Under the pieces are notes generated by a model. The model saw nothing but the letters and a program-made list of their open reading frames with translations. It ran no database searches and was not told the origin of the DNA. Shown here piece after piece: positions 7,923-14,456 of a DNA stretch of 36,444 nucleotides. The stretch is taken from the NCBI GenBank assembly GCA_050122535.1, contig JASFIT010000002.1, positions 1 to 36,444 of the forward strand. The letters are read 5' to 3'. The stretch comes from JASFEQ01 sp050122535. Lineage in GTDB: Bacteria > Desulfobacterota > DSM-4660 > Desulfatiglandales > HGW-15. Positions within the stretch are counted from its first letter, which is position 1. The number at the start of each line of letters is the position of its first letter. Position numbers and translations under genes: made by a program.

Positions 7923-8050
7923 GAGAATTTTTGTGAATTTACCTAGATGGGCGTAGAGGGTGTTTGGAGAGATTAAAGGGGAAGTAGCGGGCCAAGGGTA
8001 GCAGGAAGAACGGATCAAGAGGTTATGTTGATAATTGGGAAAGGGCACAG

Positions 8051-8098
8051 AAAAAGGGCCACCACAACTAAATCAAAAATGTGTGGTGACCCTTTTTT
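8051..8098. terminator. Intrinsic terminator of the selenoprotein gene (bidirectional)
   Basis: AAAAAGGGCCACCACA (8051-8066) pairs with TGTGGTGACCCTTTTTT (8082-8098), with a single mismatch. Read on the minus strand the stem ends in a T-run about 20 bases after the HesB-like stop codon. It can also work on the plus strand. Confidence 0.8.
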
Positions 8099-8115
8099 CT
8101 GAATTTATTTTTCTT

Positions 8116-8430
8116 CTAACCACATGATGTCCCACATGAAGGGCCACATGTGCTGAGTTTGGAGGAGATGGAAAACCCAGAACCGAATGCCGAATCGACA
8201 AAATCCACGTTTATGGGTTTGGCCTGATCAAGTAATTCTTTGTCGATCAGGTAAGTGATACCATTATCTTTAATGACTTCGTCGTTTTCGCGTGGCTCAT
8301 CCAGAGCCATTCCCAGGGAGGGCCCGGATCACCCGCCCTCGGAAAGAAAAATCCTTACGTAATGGGTCCCTTCCTTGTCTTTGAAAAATTCTCCGAGCAT
8401 CTCATTCGCTTTCTCTGTAACTTCAAGCAT
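8116..8430 (-). CDS. HesB/IscA-like selenoprotein (in-frame UGA = Sec)
   Basis: 104 residues when UGA at 8331-8329 is read as selenocysteine. The ATG at 8430 has AAAGGAGG 5-6 bases before it. The N-terminal part reads MLEVTEKANEMLGEFF and later IFLSEGG-U-SGPSLGMALDEP. The A-type Fe-S carrier family has GG-C-SG at this place, so Sec replaces the first cluster-binding Cys. The reading frame is otherwise open, and the family similarity continues on both sides of the UGA. The C-terminus carries Cys-rich STCGPSCGTSCG in place of the usual CGCG ending. A bSECIS-like hairpin begins 20 bases after the UGA. A conventional gene call would start at Met-43 or call a pseudogene. HesB-like selenoproteins are known from bacterial selenoproteome surveys. 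Its role is probably Fe-S or redox handling, unproven. Confidence 0.88.
8293..8309 (-). promoter_or_regulatory. bSECIS-like hairpin for Sec insertion
   Basis: On the minus strand TGGCTC-TGGAT-GAGCCA forms a perfect 6-bp stem with a 5-base loop. The loop begins 25 bases after the UGA and has G at its second and third positions. Known bacterial SECIS elements lie directly downstream of the UGA, with the apical loop roughly 16-37 bases away and a G among the first two loop bases. All three conditions hold. Confidence 0.78.
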
Positions 8431-8468
8431 TCTAGCCTCCTTTAGACTCAAGCGCTGGTTTAGCGCAA

Positions 8469-8496
8469 ATTATAGCATAAAAATATACATTAACAA
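8469..8496 (-). promoter_or_regulatory. Promoter of the selenoprotein gene
   Basis: On the minus strand TTGTTA (8496-8491), a 16-base spacer and TATAAT (8474-8469), preceded by the extended -10 element TGC. The surrounding 8465-8580 is very AT-rich. The transcript would have about 30 bases of leader. Confidence 0.65.
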
Positions 8497-8637
8497 TATT
8501 ATGTCAATCCTTTTTCTTTCTAAATATAACTAAAATGAGCATTTTTAAGAAAATTTAAAATAATATAGAAATTCTAGTATACCCAGGCTTCCAAAGGCAT
8601 ATGAAATCGGGAAAAGTCAAACAGGGTGGTACACGTG

Positions 8638-9267
8638 TCAAAAAGGCTCTTCAGATAATCTCTGTCTCAACCATTCCAGGATCTTGTCAAATTCTCCCTG
8701 GAGTTGGGCCATGGCCTTTCCCCTGTGGCTGACCCGATTCTTTTCTTCAAGGGATAGCTGGGCAAAGGTCCTTTTCAGCGGGGGGTAGTAAAACACGGGA
8801 TCATAGCCAAAACCATGATCGCCTTTCATTTCATTCGTTATCTCTCCATCGCATAGCCCCTCATAGGTGAGGGCAGGCCCGCTTGGCACGGCAATGATGA
8901 TGACGCATTTAAAGGTGGCCTTTCTGTTTATCAGGCCTTTCATTGCCTCTAACAGTTTCAGATTGTTCTCTTTATCAGAGGCTTTTGCCCCCGCATAACG
9001 GGCCGAATGGACACCAGGCCTTCCACCCAATGCATCCACCATAAGGCCGGAATCGTCCGCGAGCACAGGAAACCCGAGCATCTTCGCCGTAAGATGGGCC
9101 TTTTTGTAGGCGTTTTCCTCAAAGGTCTCTCCATCCTCTTCTATTGGAGATATGGGGCCAAAATCTTGTAAGCTCTTTATTTCAATATGGAAATCTGAAA
9201 GAAGTTCTTTGAATTCCCTTATCTTGCCCTGGTTTCGGGTGGCCAGAACCAGTGGTTTTTCAAGCAT
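8638..9267 (-). CDS. rdgB: RdgB/HAM1-family XTP/dITP pyrophosphatase
   Basis: 209 residues. The enzyme hydrolyses non-canonical purine triphosphates (ITP, dITP, XTP) to monophosphates and so keeps them out of DNA and RNA. The substrate-binding N-terminus LATRNQGKIREF, the acid pair in LADDSGLMVDALGG, PGVHSARYAG, FGYDPVFYYP and the C-terminal NRVSHRGKAM are all in place. The ATG at 9267 aligns with the family start; an upstream start at 9312 would add 15 residues without homology. AAGGA lies about 11 bases before the chosen ATG. It appears to stand alone, and a dispersed repeat occupies its upstream region. Confidence 0.93.
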   Translation of the reverse strand: MLEKPLVLATRNQGKIREFKELLSDFHIEIKSLQDFGPISPIEEDGETFEENAYKKAHLTAKMLGFPVLADDSGLMVDALGGRPGVHSARYAGAKASDKENNLKLLEAMKGLINRKATFKCVIIIAVPSGPALTYEGLCDGEITNEMKGDHGFGYDPVFYYPPLKRTFAQLSLEEKNRVSHRGKAMAQLQGEFDKILEWLRQRLSEEPF

Positions 9268-9363
9268 GGATGATGATCCTTTCTGACTACTATCAGATCT
9301 CTGAAAAGGCAAGGCGTGAACTGGAGCATTAGCATAGGAGGGAGATCATTGCAATATTCCGTT

Positions 9364-9588
9364 GAGGCTGTCGGAAAACGCCCATCTGCTGCGTTACCCT
9401 CATCCCCCGCCCTGTTAAATTCTCGCTAGGCGAGACGGCGAAGCCGATTTAACAGGGCAAGTCACTGCGGCGTACTTCTCTGTACGCCTCATTCCTCGGG
9501 ATTTGTCCGCGCTTCGCTTGGACTCCCCACCCTGCGGGCGGGTCCCCAGTTTCGGAAGCCTTGCATATGGACATTTTCCATCAGCCTC
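9364..9588. repeat. 225-bp inverted-repeat element with central hairpin
   Basis: The ends GAGGCTGTCGGAAAACGCCC and, inverted, GAGGCTGATGGAAAATGTCC match at most positions. At the exact dyad centre sits GGCGTAC-TTCTCT-GTACGCC (9469-9488). A second palindrome, CCTGTTAAAT...ATTTAACAGG (9411-9456), is nested in the left arm only. No coding capacity is seen. It fills most of the 438-base gap 9268-9705. Similar sequences recur in deltaproteobacterial genomes as dispersed, non-autonomous repeats (general knowledge). Confidence 0.75.
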
Positions 9589-9705
9589 TCAGAAACGGGT
9601 TTTCCGATAGTCTGGTTTTCAGAGGGAACTTTACATTTACACGGTAGTGGCTTCTATAGTAGCAATACCTTCCAGGCTCTTATATTCATCCGGTGAGGTT
9701 ACGCG

Positions 9706-10356
9706 GTGTTGACCCTGGAATCCTTTCAAAAACAATATGACACGACCACTTCGGAGCTGGTGATAAAGGGGCAGGCTTTTCGCTTTTTCATGGCTAAAAC
9801 GCTTGAGGACTTTGTGGACCAAGAAGATATTTTTCAGGATTTTCCCTTGTGGATCAAAATCTGGGAGACCTCCTTTGTGCTGGCTGAATACCTGGCCGGA
9901 TTGGATGCGAAAGCGGGAAAGAGGTTTCTGGAAATCGGTTGTGGCCTGGGTGTGGTGGGAATCGTGGCATCCTCATTTGGACACCATGTGACCATGACCG
10001 AGTACAATCAAGACGCCCTTAATTTTGCCCGCGCCAATGCCCTGCTAAACGAGGCTTCAAACCTAGAGATCAGAGCGCTGGATTGGTACAACCCTGAAAT
10101 TGAAGGCCCATTTGACTGTATTGTGGGATCTGAGATCCTTTACAGGGAGGGCCATTTTCAACCCATCCTTAAACTCCTCAGGACTTTCTTAAAAGAGGGC
10201 GGTGAAGTCATTCTGGCGGAGGGAATTCGAAAGACGAGTATGGCGTTCATGCATCAAATGGGTGATTACTTTCACATCACGGCCCAGAAGAAGGTCCTCC
10301 GGTCCAAGGACAAGGAGATCGCAATCATGCTTTGCAGAATGAAACCGAAAAAATAG
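9706..10356 (+). CDS. SAM-dependent methyltransferase (Methyltransf_16-like)
   Basis: 216 residues. A class I SAM-binding fold begins with LEIGCGLGVVGIVAS (about 75-89), followed by the acidic VTMTEYNQDAL loop, DW in IRALDWYNP, and DCIVGSEILYRE in the motif IV position. The N-terminal WIKIWETSFVLAEYL resembles the METTL21/NNT1-like lysine methyltransferase group, so a protein substrate is more likely than a small molecule, but this is inference. The start is a GTG with GGTGAGG about eight bases upstream; a TTG directly after it is an alternative. It is a single gene, convergent with the phosphomannomutase gene. Confidence 0.75.
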   Translation: MLTLESFQKQYDTTTSELVIKGQAFRFFMAKTLEDFVDQEDIFQDFPLWIKIWETSFVLAEYLAGLDAKAGKRFLEIGCGLGVVGIVASSFGHHVTMTEYNQDALNFARANALLNEASNLEIRALDWYNPEIEGPFDCIVGSEILYREGHFQPILKLLRTFLKEGGEVILAEGIRKTSMAFMHQMGDYFHITAQKKVLRSKDKEIAIMLCRMKPKK

Positions 10357-10381
10357 TTGGGCTGAGGCTCACTTTACGTCC

Positions 10382-11734
10382 TTATCTCGCCATCTTTTGT
10401 TCAAATTTGTTCATAAAGATCTGCCGGATTTGTTCCAGGCGCTCTTCGTCCCGGGCCTCAAAGCGAAAAACCAGGACTGGCTGGGTGTTGGATGCCCTGA
10501 CCAAACCCCACCCGCCGTCAAAGAGAACTCTGGCTCCATCCACATCAATCACTTGACGGTCTTTTTTGAACTCTTCAGCCATTTCTGCCACCACCTGAAA
10601 CTTCATGTCATCCGGGCAATCCAGGCGGATTTCAGGGGTACTCACCATTTGAGGGACTCCAGCCAGGAGTTCCTTGAGACTCTTCCCTTTTCTCGTGAGA
10701 ATCTCCAGCAAGCGTGCCCCGGCATAAATCGCATCGTCATAGCCGAAGTAGCGCTCGGCAAAAAAGAGGTGCCCGCTCATCTCCCCGGCGAGAAGTGCTC
10801 CTTCCTCTTTTAATTTGCTTTTGATTAGGGAGTGCCCCACCTTCCACATGAGGGGCTTACCTCCATGTTTTTCGATATCGTCAAAAAGAACCTGGGAGCA
10901 TTTCACTTCGCCAATGATCGTTGCGCCTGGATAGCGTTCCAACAGATCCCTAGAAAAGATAATCATCAACTGGTCTCCGAAGATAATGTTACCCTCACCG
11001 TCAACCACACCAATTCTGTCGGCATCGCCATCAAAGGCGATAGCCAGATCTGCAGAGGTTTCAGACACCTTCGAAATAGCCGCTTCTAGGTTCTCGGGTA
11101 CCGTGGGGTCCGGATGGTGGTTCGGGAAATGTCCATCTGGTTCACAGAAAAGCTTCACCACTTCAACGCCCATTGCGGTAAATGCTTCCGGGGCGACCAA
11201 TCCACCCATACCGTTGCCCCCATCCACCACTGCTTTTACGGATACTTGGCCAGGTTGGAGATTATCGCGGAGGTAATCAAGGTACGGCCCCAAGATTTCG
11301 GCGCTTTCCACCCTCCCCTTTCCCTTATGGAATTCTCCTGCCTCTCCAATCTCTCGGATCTCTTGAATCTCCTTACCGTAGATCGTGGCCTTGCCAAGGC
11401 TGATCTTGAATCCGTTGTACTCCGGAGGATTGTGGCTCCCGGTAATCTGGATGCCGCCATCCACATCAAAGTAATGAAGGGAGAAGTAAAGGAGTGGTGT
11501 GGGAATCATGCCCACATCCAAGACATCAACGCCGGTCTCTAATAAACCGCGCAGTAAAGAATCCCTCAGTTCAGGAGAACTGAGTCGGCAATCACGACCC
11601 AGCGTGATCTTTGATGCCCCCTGGCTATGGTAATAGGTCCCAAAGGAGAGCCCCAATTGGTGGACCGTCTCTTGATTCAGTTCATCAGGTACCCGCCCGC
11701 GAATATCATACTCCCTGAAGATGTGGGGGTTCAT
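10382..11734 (-). CDS. Phosphomannomutase/phosphoglucomutase (AlgC-type)
   Basis: 450 residues of the alpha-D-phosphohexomutase family, interconverting mannose-6-P and mannose-1-P (and probably the glucose forms). The catalytic phosphoserine loop is TGSHNPPEYNGFK, the Mg loop DGDADRIGVVD, the sugar-specificity loop GEMSGHLFF, and the C-terminal phosphate site RASNTQPVLVFRFEA. The ATG overlaps the stop of manC by ATGA, so the two are translationally coupled and together make GDP-mannose for surface glycans. Length matches the AlgC/ManB group. Glycosyltransferases are not in the window, so the final product is not visible. Confidence 0.92.
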   Translation of the reverse strand: MNPHIFREYDIRGRVPDELNQETVHQLGLSFGTYYHSQGASKITLGRDCRLSSPELRDSLLRGLLETGVDVLDVGMIPTPLLYFSLHYFDVDGGIQITGSHNPPEYNGFKISLGKATIYGKEIQEIREIGEAGEFHKGKGRVESAEILGPYLDYLRDNLQPGQVSVKAVVDGGNGMGGLVAPEAFTAMGVEVVKLFCEPDGHFPNHHPDPTVPENLEAAISKVSETSADLAIAFDGDADRIGVVDGEGNIIFGDQLMIIFSRDLLERYPGATIIGEVKCSQVLFDDIEKHGGKPLMWKVGHSLIKSKLKEEGALLAGEMSGHLFFAERYFGYDDAIYAGARLLEILTRKGKSLKELLAGVPQMVSTPEIRLDCPDDMKFQVVAEMAEEFKKDRQVIDVDGARVLFDGGWGLVRASNTQPVLVFRFEARDEERLEQIRQIFMNKFEQKMAR

Positions 11735-12807
11735 AGCAGATCCTCTTTTTGGGCCCTCCGCAGTTCCTCAACGATTTTTCTGATCTCCTCTGCCTTATTC
11801 AGGTCCGCTACCAAAAGGGCGTCAGGGGTATCAATCACCAGACAGTTTTTCAGACCCAGGCAGGCCACCAACCGCCCACTGTGGCTGGAAACAAAACTCT
11901 TCTCGCAATCAACAAGAAGGGATTCTCCCTCCACGAGGTTCTGCTGCTGATCATGAGAATGTTTTTTCAACGCATACACGGATGTCCAGGATCCCACATC
12001 ACTCCATCCGCACTCGCATGGTAGAACAAAAATGGGGCCCTTCGTCTTCTCCATCACCCCGTAGTCAAAGGATATGGTGTCAAGAGGCGGGTAAACCTCC
12101 TCCATGACCTTGTCAAAGGCATCCGTTCCTACCACTTTTTTGAGCTCTTTCAGGCCTTGATGAAGATCAGGAAGATGATTCTGGATCTCTTTAAGGATGG
12201 TCTCGGGGTTTGCCACGAAGATACCCGCATTCCAATAATAGTCACCGCTTGTAAGATACTTTTGGGCCCAACGCTGATTCGGTTTTTCCACAAATGCAGA
12301 GACCTTGTAAGCGGGCAGATCCTTGAAATCGGTTTGCACTTCAGAGCCTTGAATATAGCCATAACCGGTTTCCGGCCTTGTGGGTACAAGGCCCAATGTG
12401 ACTATTCCTCCCAGCTCAGCAAGTTTTGCGGCCTTACGGAGACCTTCCACAAAGGCGGCGGGATCCCCTATGTAATGGTCTGCTGGAAGGAAGGCCACGG
12501 GTCCGTTACCGCCCAGGTGCTGAGCATAGATGGCACCAAGACCGATACAGGGGGCTGTATTTCGCCCTACCGGTTCTGCCAGTATGTGGACATTTTGGCC
12601 CTCAAAAAGTTCTTTCGCCTCCTTCAGGTGTTCCCGTCCAAGAACGAGGATCATTTCCTCCTCTCGGGCAAGTGGCTTTAACCTATTGCAGGTCTCCACC
12701 ACCATGGGATCCTTACCACTGATCTTCAGGAACTGTTTCGGTCTACCCTTGCGGCTAACCGGCCAGAAACGAGTACCGGAACCTCCTGCCATGATGACGA
12801 CAAACAT
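11731..12807 (-). CDS. manC: Mannose-1-phosphate guanylyltransferase
   Basis: 358 residues, the single-domain type without the C-terminal cupin isomerase of longer ManC/AlgA proteins. It joins GTP and mannose-1-P to GDP-mannose plus PPi. The nucleotide-binding loop MAGGSGTRFWPVSRKGRPKQ is at 6-25, with EPVGRNTAPCIGL, FLPADHYI, ETGYGYI, FVEKPN and WNAGIFV in order, and GWSDVGSW near the C-terminal third. GGAG stands six bases before the ATG. It is first in a two-gene operon with the phosphomannomutase and overlaps it by four bases. Confidence 0.94.
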   Translation of the reverse strand: MFVVIMAGGSGTRFWPVSRKGRPKQFLKISGKDPMVVETCNRLKPLAREEEMILVLGREHLKEAKELFEGQNVHILAEPVGRNTAPCIGLGAIYAQHLGGNGPVAFLPADHYIGDPAAFVEGLRKAAKLAELGGIVTLGLVPTRPETGYGYIQGSEVQTDFKDLPAYKVSAFVEKPNQRWAQKYLTSGDYYWNAGIFVANPETILKEIQNHLPDLHQGLKELKKVVGTDAFDKVMEEVYPPLDTISFDYGVMEKTKGPIFVLPCECGWSDVGSWTSVYALKKHSHDQQQNLVEGESLLVDCEKSFVSSHSGRLVACLGLKNCLVIDTPDALLVADLNKAEEIRKIVEELRRAQKEDLL

Positions 12808-12967
12808 AGGTTACTCCAGATATGTGATTAATGTTGGATGGCCATGAAAAGCCAGATTGGACTACGATTACATCCAGGTGTGGGGGAGGAGGGGACGGCC
12901 CTTAGAGATTTTAGTGACTCCCTCGCCCCGTTCCCCGTTCCAGCTCTGCGAAGCAGGGCCAAAGGTA

Positions 12968-14152
12968 TCAGGTCCTGTAGTCCGAATTAATGGCTATGTA
13001 ATCAGGCGTTAGATCACACGTAACGACCTGGTCTTCATGTTCCCCTTGTCGGAGATCGATAGTGACAGAGAACTCTTTCTGCGCCATCCTTTTCGAAGCC
13101 TGTTTTTCCACGTCAGCACCGATCGCAAGGCCCCCCTTCACGATCTGAATTTCATCAACCCATATGTGGACATCTTCCTCTTGCAAGCTGATATTCGAAC
13201 GACCCAAGGCTGCCATAATCCTGCCCCAGTTAGGATCCTGACCATAGAAAGCGGTCTTTACCAGGAAGGAGTTGGCGATTGTCCTTGCCGCTGTATCGGC
13301 ATCCTCATGACTGGCTGCCCCTTTTACTTTCACATAAACCACTTTGGTGGCGCCTTCACCATCCCTCACGATCATGGTAGCCAGCTCATCCATAACGTGG
13401 GTCAATCCTATTTGAAACCTCTCATACTCACCAGAGGTTAATTCCCCGTTCCCCGCCATCCCATTGGCCATGGCCAGAACCGTATCATTCGTGCTTGTGT
13501 CACCATCCACGCTAATGCGGTTGAATGTGCGCTCAGCGGAGAAGCAAATAGCTTTACTAAGATCAGCCACATCCATACGGATATCGCTTAACAAAAAACA
13601 GAGCATGGTGGCCATGTTGGGCATAATCATGCCTGCCCCTTTTGCTATTCCAAGAATCTGATAGGGCTTACCGTCAGCTTCGCCTTCGAATCGGCTTATC
13701 TTGGCAAAGGAGTCGGTGGTCATGATCGCTTCTGCGGCCTCTTGCAGGCCCTCTGGCATAAGGTGCTTAGCAAGTTCTGGTATGGTACGCTCAATCCGAT
13801 TCATGGATAAGGGCGTACCGATGACACCTGTTGACGCAACAAGGACTTCGTCAGGTTTAATCCCCAGTTCCCTGGCCACCAATTCCGCTTCTCTAAGGGC
13901 ATTGTCCAGACCAACTTTCCCCGTACAGGCATTTGCGTTTCCCGAGTTGGCTATGATAGCTCTCACCTTTCCTTTTCGGATGTTTTCTTGGCTAAGTATA
14001 ACTGGAGCCGCTTTCACCCTGTTGGTGGTAAAGACCCCTGCCGCAACGGCATCTTTTTCAGAATATATGAGGGCCATATCCAGCCCACCATCTTTCTTGA
14101 TACCCGCAGCCATTGCCGACGCCTTAAACCCTTGAATGATGTAGTTTGCCAT
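12968..14152 (-). CDS. argJ: Bifunctional ornithine acetyltransferase/N-acetylglutamate synthase
   Basis: 394 residues. ArgJ moves the acetyl group from N-acetylornithine to glutamate, recycling it in arginine biosynthesis, and in some species also uses acetyl-CoA. The precursor cleaves itself at the Ala-Thr bond of GEGATKVVYV, and that Thr becomes the catalytic nucleophile of the beta chain. ANSGNANACTG, ASTGVIGTPL, the oxyanion region GAGMIMPNMATML and the ending YIAINSDYRT are all typical. Whether it is mono- or bifunctional cannot be told from the sequence. No other arg genes are nearby. The start at 14152 is supported by GGGGCAGGG. Confidence 0.94.
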   Translation of the reverse strand: MANYIIQGFKASAMAAGIKKDGGLDMALIYSEKDAVAAGVFTTNRVKAAPVILSQENIRKGKVRAIIANSGNANACTGKVGLDNALREAELVARELGIKPDEVLVASTGVIGTPLSMNRIERTIPELAKHLMPEGLQEAAEAIMTTDSFAKISRFEGEADGKPYQILGIAKGAGMIMPNMATMLCFLLSDIRMDVADLSKAICFSAERTFNRISVDGDTSTNDTVLAMANGMAGNGELTSGEYERFQIGLTHVMDELATMIVRDGEGATKVVYVKVKGAASHEDADTAARTIANSFLVKTAFYGQDPNWGRIMAALGRSNISLQEEDVHIWVDEIQIVKGGLAIGADVEKQASKRMAQKEFSVTIDLRQGEHEDQVVTCDLTPDYIAINSDYRT

Positions 14153-14456
14153 AACCCTGCCCCGCTAATTTTTACCCAAGTTCCTTCTTCCCTGGTCTTT
14201 ACCAGATATTCTCTGCCTTGTCTTACTATAAAATGCTTATTACCGTCCCCGCACAAAGTGCGGGGACGGTAAAAGTGCCGTTCCCTCTCTGGGCCGGGAG
14301 TTTTCAGAAGGAGAGATATAGAATTTTCGCCGGTGGGAGGCTGATACTTTTTGCTTTCCGTCCTCTCAACGGAAAGCAAAAAATTAAAAGGGCTCAGCGT
14401 CCTCAGCGTCTCTGCGGTGAATAAGATATCGGAAAAGAACCGTTTCCAGGCGGAAA
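14153..14456. repeat. Hairpins and dispersed repeat between argJ and secA
   Basis: This 304-base gap holds no gene. It contains a perfect 15-bp hairpin (TTACCGTCCCCGCAC, loop AAA, 14240-14272) and a 14-bp hairpin (TTTTTGCTTTCCGT / ACGGAAAGCAAAAA, 14348-14382). A 'ctcagcgtcctcagcgtctc' type repeat lies at 14393-14421. The second hairpin may act as the terminator region of secA, but no clean T-run follows it. Confidence 0.65.

Noticed and set aside
8116..8310. HesB-like gene as a pseudogene or as a 64-residue protein
   Set aside because: Frame, ribosome binding site, promoter, family match on both sides and a SECIS-like hairpin favour Sec decoding over decay.
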